DNA of 64,000 bases from Haematococcus lacustris (taxonomy: Eukaryota > Chlorophyta > Chlorophyceae > Chlamydomonadales > Haematococcaceae): NCBI GenBank assembly GCA_030144725.1, contig JASKMD010000004.1, forward strand, positions 2,833,983 through 2,897,982, in the 5' to 3' direction. The position numbers and the translations under genes are program-made. Below, piece by piece: positions 32,693 to 43,065 of this stretch (within the stretch, counting starts at the first letter, position 1; every line of letters begins with the position of its first letter). Under the pieces are notes generated by a model. The model saw only the letters and a program-made list of their open reading frames with translations. It searched no databases and was not told where the DNA came from.

Positions 32693-35600
32693 ATGCATAG
32701 TATGACCAGATTCTTAACCTTGCTCTTGCAGGCCATAATGGCCCTGCTGCTGCTCCTCCCTGTCAGTTACTTGATCAGCAGCTCAGTGGCTCTACGACCA
32801 ATGTCCCTGAGGCAGTCCACCCCTGACCTGGAGGGCATGGCAGCCCAAACCTCGGATCTGACGCAAATCTCAGATGCGGACACCAAGGCAGTGCAGGCAG
32901 TGCAGGCAGCTTCGGCCACCGGGGTCTCGTTGGGGCGGAAGCTGGACGGCGGTGGCGCAGTGCTGCCTGCTGCACGCCTGAAGAACCTGATCCTGGTGCG
33001 GCTGGGGCTGTGTCTGGGTACCCACACGGGGTGTTCCCAGCAGGAAGAGAGGTGACAAGGCCGGAAGACAGGGTGAAGCAGTGGGCAAGCAAGGGGATAG
33101 CGTGGCCGGGCAGGGAGGGGCAGTGTGGGGGCGGGCTTTGCGCTGGTGGTGTGGCAGAGAGGGTGCATGGCTGAGAAGGCAGGCAGTAAGGCAGGCGATG
33201 CCTCAGTCACAAGCACCATTACACATATGTGTGGGAGTCACAGCTGGTGGAGGCCTCACCAGCCGCAGCTCTCCACATCTGCAGCACATTCATCCCCTAC
33301 TATCGAACTGGGCCTGTGTTGTCTAGGGCTTGTCTATTTCCCTCTAGGGCCTATCTATAGCTATATGTCTATATAGAAAGAAAGGAAGGCTACACCCTAC
33401 CTGTCTGGCGTGCATCACGGGAGCAAAGCAGCCTCAGGGCATGCCCTCTTCTTACCCTCCCACCAGATCTATCCCCTGCGCCTTAGTTGGTGCTGTGTTG
33501 TCGGAAGCCTGTCCCCTACCAACATCTGTAGGTGGGGCGCTGGACATTGGCCTGAGCCACATGCTCCCGTCACAACCAACCCACCATGACAAGCAGCATT
33601 GTGGATTCTCATCATAATGTAGCAACGCTGTTAAACATAACCATTTACACCGGGTCTCCTCCATGTGCAAACCATGTGCCCGTCACTATGTGCTGATCAG
33701 TAGCCATGGTGTGGTGAGGAGCTGTGCTTGTGGATCAAATGGTAAAGGGCCTCTTGACACGGTGGCTGGCCCAGAGATGGGCTGAGTAATTGGCTGGTGT
33801 GCCTGGCTGCTGTGCCTGGCATGCACTTCCCTGAGTACATGTGTGCCCCTGCTCACAACCCCACTGCCCCTGCCCCTGCCCCTGCTCCTGCTCCTGCCCC
33901 TGCTCACAGCCCCACTGCCCCTGCTCCTGCTCCTGCTTCTGCCCCTGCCCCTGCCCCTGCTCCTGCCCCTGCTCACAGCCCCACTGCCGCTGCTCCTGCT
34001 TCTGCCCCTGCCCCTGCCCCTGCCCCTGCTCCTGCCCCTGCCCCTGCCCCTGCCCCTGCTCACAGCCCCACTGCCCCTGCTCCTGCCTCTGCCCCTGCAT
34101 GTGTCACAGGTGGCTGGTCATGCAGTGTACGTGGGCAAAGACTACAGTGAAGCCTCTTTGGAGTCGTCCTGGTTCCTGGAGCCTTACCAGCAGCTGCCCG
34201 GTGCGCTGCCAGAGCAGCCGGGCGGGGCAGGCGGGCAGGAGCTGGGTTGCAGCCAGTGCTGTTGGGAGGGCATCTAGGCTGCTGGGGCGAGTACCAGGGC
34301 GGACAGGCAGAAGGACAGGCAGGGTAGGGGTAATGGGGTAAGGCCAGGGCCAGGGCTTGTGGTCAAGCTGGTGACAGTGTGCACTGTGTGTGTCCAGGGG
34401 TCCAGGATTGGGGGCCTGGGTACTCTGCTAGACAGTGCTGCAGGCTGGTCTTGACTAGACGCTGTGCAGGTCCAGGGCTGAGAGCAGGCTCTGGGGCAGG
34501 ACTGAGGCTAGCAAGGACTGAAGCTAGCAAGGACTGAGCAAGACTTCAGCTAGCATGCTGGCTTCATGGATCCAGGTCCTAGCCTTTCAGCAGCAGCACC
34601 AGCAGCAGTAGCCATGGCGGCTTCATCATCGCTGCTGTGCCATGCCATGCACCGTTTTGCTGGTGTCACTAGTGGTGGGTTGCCTGCAGGGGAGGCCCAG
34701 TCCTTTGTGGAGCACATCCGCCTGGGTGTCCTGGCAGCGGCTGAGGACCCAGAGGCTATGCTGCTATTCTCAGGCGGCCAAACCCGCCTGGCTGCTGGGC
34801 CCCGCAGTGAAGGCCTCAGCTATTGGGTGAGGGCCAGGGACCTACTGGGCAGGCAGGCGGCCGATGGTGGGTAAGGCCAGGCAGGTGCTGGGCAGGCAGG
34901 CAGCAGGTGGAGGCCAGACTGCTCCTGCAGTGCGCCTCCTATGCAACCATCCGCTCCAACCGGGTAGGTGAGAGGCCAGCGTGCAGGTGGCAGGTCATTG
35001 AGATTTTGATCACACAGGCATTAGAGGGACTGCTGCCACACCGCCTCCTCCAGCAATACGCGAGGCAGGTGTGTGAGGCAAGGCAGGTGATGCTGGCATA
35101 CACTGCTTAGATTGTCAGCCATCAGCCTGCCTGGCCGCCCTCCCAGTCTAGGGGTCCATAACGCTACCCTGCAGCGCTACCCTGCTTGGTCGCCCTCCTC
35201 CTCTAGAAGTTCAAAACTGTCTGCAGCGCACATCAAAGCCAAGTGCACAAACAAAGGTGCACATGAGCTCAACGCGGAGGTTAGGCAGGGGCGAGGTAGG
35301 GGCTGTGGGAGAGTCTGTTAGGGAGGGGCGGGTTTGCAGTGGAGGGCAAGGCGAGGATCAGGGGCAGGGGTGAGCAGGTGCTGAGTCCAGGGTCCCTTAC
35401 AGGGTGCCCATAACCTGGCCAGGCAGCCACAGTCTGCTGCCCCAGCCACATCCCCTGCATCCATGGTCAGCGGTGCTAGGCAGCAGCCACGCCCCACCCA
35501 GCCGGCCGGCTCCACAGATAGATTGTGTCGGCCACCACCTCCCAGCCAGGCTCTTGGGGACTGCCAACTGTCAACTGTCAACTGGTGCCCACTAGGTGAC

Positions 35601-38187
35601 TGGTGCACTCCTTCTGATGCAAGGCTTCTCCACCCAGCCTCACATCAGGGTTTCAAGATGAATCGAAGCCTCACCCTGCAGTGCCTTAGACGTCTGCACT
35701 CAGGGAGCATGTCACCAGGACTTTGCTGTTCAAGCACAACACTCCGTCTCATGCAAGACTTCTCCTACTTGGGTGTCAGCTTGAGGGTAATCTCCCTCCA
35801 CCACTACCACTTCATCCATGGGGGCCCCTTGACAGCTACAAATCCCATCCCGTTGGCACATACCCTTCCCTGACCTACGGCCTTCCTGTCAACACCAACA
35901 GCTTTGTGCTTGAAAGGCTCAGTGTAGCCTCATCAGCTAGTAGGCTGGCTGCTGACGGGCCCGGCTATCAATACCCCGTCGGTACTCTGCTGCTTGGTGC
36001 AGTCGCTGCCTGGCCGCTGGCAGTCACTTGCAGCCTTGCCAGGTGCAGGCAGAGTCTTTCAAGCGTAAACTAAACACACATTTTCAAAGGGCGTTGCACA
36101 CTCTCCCCAATGCGGTGCAAGCTCAGGCAGGGGTTGGTGTCCCAGTCCAGCCAGCTGCCGCATGCGTGAGCTTGTAATGGTGGCACTGAGCCAGGTGCAG
36201 CAGGGGGGAGCTGGGCTGAAGGCTGAGCCTGGGCATGGGGTTGCAACATCCTGAGTGTGCTTCCCAAGCTGTTGCCAGCTTTGCTCTAGTCGACAAGCCT
36301 TGGACCTGCTGGCTGGGATCACAGTTTACTTCCTTGTCTGCTGTGGCATGCAGGTCGTGGCAGAGGCTGCCGGCTGGTTCAACACGACTGGGGTCAGAGC
36401 GCGCAGCTTCACTGAGGAGCATGCCAGAGACAGCTTTGAAAATCTACTCTTCAGCATGTGCAGGCACGCCCCGGACACCCTGTCAGCTTTGAAAACCTGC
36501 TCTTCAGCAACCTTGGCCCTCAACTTTGAGCCTTCATTGCAGTGGAACACTCATTGTGGACCCCTACAAAGCGGTGTTTTTGTCTGTGTGGAGTTCCCAT
36601 GCACATGGCATGCACATGGTCGCCTATCACCTACATTATTGCCTGACCCGTTAGGGCTGTTATGCAGAGTTGGCATGTCTTGCATGCACTAATCTAAGCT
36701 GATGACAGCTCAACAAAGGGGGGCTACACACTACTGTGCCACAGCAAGCTGCTGCTGGGCCTTGGGTGGCTTGTCTCGCAGCCGCTTGTAGCCCAGGCCA
36801 GGGTACTCCTTGCCCTTGGCTGGCAGCGCTCCCTGGTCTGGCCAGTAGCACAGCTCCAGTGGCCGCCACCTGCTCTCCCCAATGCGCTGCATGTTCAGCG
36901 CTGCATTGCAGTCCCTGTCCAGCCACCTGCCTGGCTGTGGGGCTGGCTTGGCTTTGGCAGCCTTGCCCTTGGCCTTGCCTTTGCCTTTGTGGGCTGGGTG
37001 GGCTCAGCTGCCGGCTCAGCCTTGGTGCGCTTGCTGCGCTGGGCTGGGGGGGAAGTGATGGGCCCAGGCTCGGAGGCTGCTGCCTGTGTGGCTGCCTGGC
37101 TGCTGCCTGGGGCCTGTGGGGGCTTGTGGGGGGCCACTATTGGGCACCACATCAGACCCCGCACTGGCTGGTCACGACGCTGGCTCCATGCTGGGCGCAC
37201 CAGGCGGTGTTCCACCTGCCCTGCTGGGGGCTTCTAGTCTGCACGCCTGGTGGTCCTGCGTTTGTTCAGCTGCCTCTCACAGGGCTGCTGGCCATTCACA
37301 GCTGAGCTGACCCTGGTGGTGCGGTGCTCATCCACAAGCACCACCCTGCCCGCCGCTGGTCTGTGCCCCTGGGCCTGCACACCACCTTGCAGCAGGCCCG
37401 CAACACCACATCAGCACCCCACCCTCCCCCAGTGCCAATGCTGGCAGCGCCAAAGAAGACCACCAGCTGCTTGGCACGCCTATGGTGCTGCATGCTCTTC
37501 AACATGTGCAGGCACGACCAGACCTCCTGTCTTGCACTGCATTTGCTGCTGTGCTGCTGCAACGCATGACATGCTTTGTGTCTGCCCGGAGCTGCTAGCC
37601 AGGCAAAGCTTCGATGTGCGGCATGCAGCATTGTGTGCAGGGGCGTCTTGTGCATGCAGGTTCTATGAATTGAGTGGCCACTACCCAGGGCGTGTCACGG
37701 TGGTCAGCTATAGCTTAAAGGCTGCGCGCTTCCAAACGCTGCACAGAGCAGCGCTGCGCTGGGCTCCAGAGAAGTTCAAATTCATAGGGACAGACCTACC
37801 TGCCGGGGCGACGGGCGCGCCCGCCGGCGAGGTAAGCCACTCGACCATTGACTCGCTACCCGCGAGCCCAGTGCAGATACGAGTTCGCACTCCAGGTGGC
37901 GCTGCTTGGCATGCTTGCGCAGGCGGCAACTGTCGATGCCTTCACGGCCGACCCTTACGGCTGCACAGGGACATTGTTAGCTAAGCGGGTAAGCTACTTC
38001 GACTCGTTTGCTGGCAGCAGCCGGTGTCCCTGTCAAGTGCCGCATGCTGCTTCTGGTTCCCTGTCCGCAGCTGGCTCGCGACCCGTTTGCCGTGGGCCCA
38101 ATTCATCCCTCCCGCTGCCCAGCCCTACGCAACCTTCTTCAACATTGCTCGAGGGACCTCTTTCGTGGCCTGCTACCCTGGGCATAG
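32693..38187 (+). CDS. DUF218 (YdcF/SanA-like) membrane-anchored protein, 348 aa
   Basis: Seven exons keep frame throughout: 32693-32995, 34110-34200, 34690-34826, 36354-36463, 37660-37831, 37872-37988, 38071-38187 (TAG). Residues ~6-27 form an N-terminal membrane anchor (FLTLLLQAIMALLLLLPVSY). The DUF218 core then runs LKNLILVAGHAVYVGKDYSE, SSWFLEPYQQLPG, FVEHIRLGV, MLLFSGGQTR, GPRSEGLSYW, TEEHARDSFENLLFSMCR, YPGRVTVVSYSLKAARF, LHRAALRW and FKFIGTD. The C-terminus reads DAFTADPYGCTGTLLAKRLA then DPFAVGP. This is the eukaryotic branch seen in fungi and plants; the biochemical role is not established. The exon-4 donor is GC (CAG|GCACG). Intron 2 holds a minisatellite and intron 4 a Fanzor-family copy. 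Confidence 0.82.
33845..34098. repeat. CCCCTG/CTCCTG minisatellite
   Basis: Hexamer array (CCCCTG, CTCCTG, CTTCTG) broken about four times by CTCACAGCCCCACTG spacers, giving a higher-order unit of 60-70 bp. It ends just before the acceptor of DUF218 exon 2, so it supplies that intron's pyrimidine-rich tract. Confidence 0.9.
36411..36507 (+). repeat. Tandem partial duplication of DUF218 exon-4 end
   Basis: CAGCTTTGAAAATCTACTCT...GCAGGCACGCCC is followed 53 bases later by CAGCTTTGAAAACCTGCTCT up to the start of Fanzor copy 7. The missing remainder (CATGTGCAGGCACGACC) reappears beyond that element at ~37500. The element therefore split the second copy. Confidence 0.7.
36508..37493 (-). pseudogene. 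Fanzor-family copy 7 in DUF218 intron 4
   Basis: The - strand encodes KQLVVFFGAASIGTGGGWG (RuvC-II region, ~37470), VLVDEHRT-like sequence, then a TAG (~37235) where copy 3 has Trp. The Ala/Pro/Lys linker has a frameshift near 36985-36990, followed by RuvC-III and the C-terminal tail to a stop at 36731. The 3' segment runs to 36508. Truncated at 37493 before RuvC-I. Nearly identical to 38732-39510, sharing both the TAG and the frameshift. Flanked by TGCTCTTCAGCA (left) and TGCTCTTCAACA (right), a probable imperfect 12-bp target duplication. Antisense to DUF218. Confidence 0.78.
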
Positions 38188-38568
38188 TGGTTGTGACGCA
38201 GATGCTATCCTTTTGCTCCTTAGAAACACATAAACATCGTGGTTGGATGGTATACGCTGCTGGGCAACAACCGCCCACCCTTTCGCCGCCTCATTATGTC
38301 GCCTAGCCCGGGCCGGCAATACGTGCCGCGCAGGCTTTTCCACCTTCTTTTGCTTCTCCCGTTCACCTGTTATCTTCGTGCTGGCGGTGCGCACATACTC
38401 CCTGCCCTGACGGCCAGGGTCTGGAAGCTTCGGCTGCATAGCCGGTACAAGCTGGTCACGGAATTCAACCTGAGAATGCTGAGCATGCGTTTTGGAACTA
38501 GCTCAGAGAGCTGGACACTGTACCCAAGCAAGACGGTGCCTCGCACCTGGCTAATACCGGAAAGGCAG
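38188..38568. other. 3' flank of the DUF218 gene
   Basis: Follows the DUF218 stop codon and precedes Fanzor copy 8. No recognised gene; probably 3' untranslated sequence. A TGTAA poly(A)-type signal appears only at ~38681, inside the element. Confidence 0.4.
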
Positions 38569-41500
38569 CACCTTAGCTCTCAACCTTAAGCCTTCATTGC
38601 AGTCGAACACACTAATTGTGGACCACTAACCCCTAGAGGGGGAGGGCGGCCCAGCAGCCTAACGGCTTACGGCATAAGCGGTGTAATCCACCTATCTATC
38701 ATGGCCTATACATAACATGGGGGGGCACACACTACTGTGCCTCAGCAGGCTGCTGCTGCTGGGCCTTGGGTGGCTTGTCTCGCAGCCGTTTGTAGCCCAG
38801 GCCTGGGTACTCCTTGCCCGTGGCTGGCAGCGCTCCCTGGCCCCGCAGGGCTGGCCAGTAGCACAGCTCCAGTGGCCGCCACCTGCTCTCCCCAATGCGC
38901 TGCATGTTCAGAGCTGCATTGCAGTCCCTGTCCAGCCACCTGACTGGCTGTGGGGCTGGCTTGGCTTTGGCAGCCTTGCCCTTGGCCTTGCCTTTGCCTT
39001 TGTGGGCTGGGTGGGCTCAGCTGCCGGCTCAGCCTTGGTGCGCTTGCTGCGCTGGGCTGGGGGGGAAGTGATGGGCCCAGGCTCGGAGGCTGCTGCCTGT
39101 GTGGCTGCCTGGCTGCTGCCTGGGGCCTGTGGGGGCTTGTGGGGGGCCACTATTGGGCACCACATCAGGCCCCGCACTGGCTGGTCACGACGCTGGCTCC
39201 ATGCTGGGCGCACCAGGCGGTGTTCCACCTGCCCTGCTGGGGGCTTCTAGTCTGCACGCCTGGTGGGCTGCTCATGGTCCAGCTCCTCCTCACAGGGCTG
39301 CTGGCCATTCACTGCTGAGATGCCCCGGGTGGTGCGGTGCTCATCCACAAGCACCACCATGCCTCTCAGCTGGTCTGTGCCCCTGGGCCTGCACACCACC
39401 TTGCAGCAGGCCCGCAACACCACATCAGCACCCCACCCTCCCCCAGTGCCAATGCTGGCAGCGCCAAAGAAGACCACCAGCTGCTTGGCACGCCTATGGT
39501 GCTGCATGGACACCTCAGCCATGTCCTTCTCCAACTGCAGCCATGCACACGAGGCACATACGGTGGCTGACATGGTGGCACCAGGTTAGGCATGGCACAG
39601 TCAACTACTCTTTCACTTTATGCCATCCCACCACTTCCAAAAACACAACCCACCCACCCTTACCTTCTTGAGGAACTGCTCCAGCGCCCGGTCCTGGGCT
39701 CCATACATCTGCAGCCGCTGCTGTGCCCATTTGGAGTCCATGTACACCTCCCACACCGCATCCCAGGTGGCCAGGGTCAAGGTGATGTGCTTCAAGTTGG
39801 CCACCAGGGAGGTGCCAGCTGAGCTGGCTGCTGCCAGGTGCAGAAGGTGGGGCTTAATGGGAGCCAGCCACCGCTCGGTGTCACGGCGGGAGTTGTTCAG
39901 GCCGCTGGCATGCTTCACCTGGCCCTTGGTCAGCTTCCACCGGCGCAGCTGGTCTGCCAGCAGCTGGCCAGACCTCACGTCCCACACCCCTGAGGCTGCG
40001 CTGACTGCCTGGGTGACGCCGGGGTCAATGCCCACCCCAATCTGGGTGGCTGGATCGGACACAAACTCACGCTGCTCAGCTATGCCCCTGCCTATGTGGG
40101 GGAGTCCCATTGCATGGGCCGCTGCTGCTTCTGCACTAGGGCGGCTGTTGCTGCTGGCCGCAGGGGGTGGGGCAAGAGGAGGTGGGGCAAGGGGGTGGGG
40201 CAAGGGGGTGAGGCAAGGTGGCTCAGTTCTGGCTCTGAGGCGAAGGTTGCCTGGGTCTCCTTGGTCCAGGGACCAACCCAACGCTTCATGCCGCGCTTGG
40301 GCTGCCCTAGCACAAGTGGGGTGGGGGGCTGCTGCCACTGCTCTAGCCACAGGCACACATGCACCGCATGGCGCATGCGGCAGGGCATGGGCAGGGTGTC
40401 CTGCAAGGCGTAGGTGCTTGGCAGCCTCCTCCTTCAGGTCAGCCACAGGCTCCTTGTCCAGGTCGGTGGTAGGGAGCCAACCTCGGGTCGGGTCGGGTCG
40501 GGTCGGGTCGGGTCGGGTCGGGTCGGGTCGGGTCGGGTCGGGTCGGGTCGGGTCGGGTCGGGTCGGGTCGGGTCGGGTCGGGTCGGGTCGGGTCGGGTCG
40601 GGTCGGGTCGGGTCGGGTCGGGTCGGGTCGGGTCGGGTCGGGTCGGGTCGGGTCGGGTCGGGTCGGGTCGGGTCGGGTCGGGTCGGGTCGGGTCGGGTCG
40701 GGTCGGGTCGGGTCGGGTCGGGTCGGGTCGGGTCGGGTCGGGTCGGGTCGGGTCGGGTCGGGTCGGGTCGGGTCGGGTCGGGTCGGGTCGGGTCGGGTCG
40801 GGTCGGGTCGGGTCGGGTCGGGTCGGGTCGGGTCGGGTCGGGTCGGGTCGGGTCGGGTCGGGTCGGGTCGGGTCGGGTCGGGTCGGGTCGGGTCGGGTCG
40901 GGTCGGGTCGGGTCGGGTCGGGTCGGGTCGGGTCGGGTCGGGTCGGGTCGGGTCGGGTCGGGTCGGGTCGGGTCGGGTCGGGTCGGGTCGGGTCGGGTCG
41001 GGTCGGGTCGGGTCGGGTCGGGTCGGGTCGGGTCGGGTCGGGTCGGGTCGGGTCGGGTCGGGTCGGGTCGGGTCGGGTCGGGTCGGGTCGGGTCGGGTCG
41101 GGTCGGGTCGGGTCGGGTCGGGTCGGGTCGGGTCGGGTCGGGTCGGGTCGGGTCGGGTCGGGTCGGGTCGGGTCGGGTCGGGTCGGGTCGGGTCGGGTCG
41201 GGTCGGGTCGGGTCGGGTCGGGTCGGGTCGGGTCGGGTCGGGTCGGGTCGGGTCGGGTCGGGTCGGGTCGGGTCGGGCGGTCAGGAAGTTTGGGTTGGCA
41301 AAGAATTCGCAGAAGTCCTTTAGCTGCCTCAGCATCACAGGGTCCTCGCTGTCAAGGGGCAGGGAAGGCCCACTGGGTGCTGCTGGTGCAAGGGCTGCCT
41401 AGCTTTGGCAGCCTTGCCCTTGCCTTTGCCTCTGCCCTTGGTGGGCTCAGCTGCCGGCTTAGCCTTCCCCGCCATCACGGCGCTCCCTTGAAGAGGGCGA

Positions 41501-41665
41501 GACGCTGCGATGGAACCAACAATAGCGACGGGTTATTATACAGCGCGTACCCACGCAGTCCACAGTCGGTTAGGGACACCTACTTTTCAATTTTGTTGTC
41601 GGACCCTTCCTTTGCTTGTCAGCGCCCAGCCATTTTCGCTTAGCTCTCACGCGATGTGAGCTATC
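38569..41665 (-). mobile_element. Fanzor-family copy 8, longest, with both ends
   Basis: Runs from the family 3' end (CACCTTAGCTCTCAACC, 38569) to the 5' region shared with copy 1 (CTGCGATGGAACCAACA at 41513; TCACGCGATG at ~41648). In coding order: a basic N-terminus; DPVMLRQLKDFCEFFANPNF (~41300); a CGGGT satellite; DLDKEPVADLKEEAAKHLRL (~40450); GVGIDPGVTQAVSA (RuvC-I, Asp codon 40024-40026); NLKHITLTLATWDAVWEVYM; then KQLVVFFGAASIGTGGGWG and VLVDEHRT (Glu 39340-39342). TAG at ~39248, a linker frameshift, RuvC-III and the tail follow, with the stop at 38732. Frame changes, TAG codons and the satellite make it inactive as read, although some breaks could be introns. Expected role of the intact family: RNA-guided DNA endonuclease. 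Confidence 0.8.
40484..41277. repeat. (CGGGT)n satellite inside Fanzor copy 8
   Basis: About 159 essentially perfect copies of a 5-bp unit. On the - strand, 15 bases encode RPDPT, and the array stays open in several frames because its period is 5. It interrupts the Fanzor N-terminal region between FANPNFLTA and LPTTDLDKE. Confidence 0.98.
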
Positions 41666-43065
41666 TCTGAATTGTCGCTTTCTTTATCGACTTTATTGAC
41701 TGTCACTTTCTTGTGACAAATCCTCACATGAAGAGAGCTCTCCAATTATTAGGTGTTCCCAAGTGCAAGGCAACTCGGACGACGTACGCCAACAACACCC
41801 ACGTAGCACTATAGAGGGTGGCCATCATCATGGAGACCATCTTAATTTTATCAATTATCCGATGGTTTCAACCAGCTTGACTGGTGTAAGCCAACATCAT
41901 AAGCAAGTGCATGCCTACATGTTACAATGTCGAAGTACTGACTGGTCATGCTGGCAACGCCCAGGCACCAAGACCTAGGTTGTTCGAAGGCGTGCCGAAG
42001 CATGGCCACAACACAACACAAGGAGGAGGAGTGGCCAGGCAGCCCACGTGATAATGGCCTGCAGCAATGGGTGAGCACCACAGGTGAATAGGTCGGATGG
42101 CTGCGCGTGCATGGTACTTCACCCTCCATGCATGACAGCATGAGCACCCATGCCACAGCGGTAGCCTTGCATGTGAACCCATAACGAATGCTACAGCAGC
42201 AGCCTTGTATGTACATACCAAGGCACTGTGTTGCTTAATACATGGTCCCTCATGTCTGCAATGTCCCTCACAAACAGCTGCTTGCTGTCACTGCCTGCAC
42301 TCAGGAGGAGCAGTGCCTATTCATAAGCTTCCGCAAGCCTCCACCCACATTGCCATGCATGGTGGTGACGGCCCCCAACCATCAGCAGCCTGCTACAGCC
42401 TGGGCGGGGGTACTGGGACCCCTAGCCCGGCCACCCACTCAACCTGCACTCAGGAGGACAAGGGCTGATTCCGCCACCCTGCCTGGCAAGCTGCCAGCCC
42501 ACCACCTGGGTCGTGGCCCCAGGAACCTGCAGCAGGGACAGGAGCCTGGACACAGCGCCATAGCCGCCGTCAAGCTGCGGTGCTGCAGAGGCTGATGGGA
42601 GGCTCAGTGGAGAAGGAGGCACCTGCTCAAAACAACAACACACTGCACCAGCCGAGCTCGCTCTGGTTATGCCGGCTGCGCCACCGAGGCTTGGGCACCT
42701 GCTCAGCACACCGCTCTGGGCACCAGGGCGTCGGGTGAAGCTGTGAACCCAGCAGCCACCTGCAGGCGGAAGGGAGTGTTCTAGCAGCTGCCAATGCTGA
42801 CCCCACGAGGCAGTCGCTTCGCCAGCGAGATGGCCGCTCCTTCCCCTGTGCAGATAGAACCGCGCTGGACAGCTGAGGGCCCAGCACATGCCACCTTACT
42901 GCAGGCATGAACTGGGCAAGGGGCCCAGGATGACAGAAAGGCAGGGAAGAGGGGTGTATGGCTGCTCGCCACTTCTATTGCCAGGACCAGGAGCCTCGGC
43001 CCAGCCAAGGGAACCTGCAGAAGCGGTTTGAGAGGTCAGCTGCCTGGGCTGCAAGCGGGATGTGG
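41666..43065. other. Intergenic stretch between Fanzor copy 8 and the RBM39-like gene
   Basis: AT-richer near 41670-41760, then mixed sequence. Open frames at 42205-42595 and on the opposite strand show no recognisable domain. The right part (~42900-43065) should be the 3' untranslated region of the RBM39-like gene. No gene called. Confidence 0.4.

Noticed and set aside
33686..34341. Leu-Pro, Gln-Gly and Arg-Gly repeat open frames
   Set aside because: Translation of a minisatellite in a DUF218 intron; only 34110-34200 is exon.
28011..38162. ~38-base resemblance between 28019 (CTTCTTCAACATTGCT…) and DUF218 exon 7 at 38131
   Set aside because: Only about 80% identity over a short stretch with no extended homology; may be chance.
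36736..39250. Long + strand frames (e.g. 36736-37305, 38717-39250)
   Set aside because: Antisense shadows of the GC-rich Fanzor C-terminal region on -; they recur only because the copies recur.
40414..41643. Open frames of 299-567 residues across 39620-41643 on both strands (RVGSG / RPDPT repeats)
   Set aside because: They are open only because the CGGGT satellite lacks stops. The coding meaning is limited to the Fanzor segments on either side.
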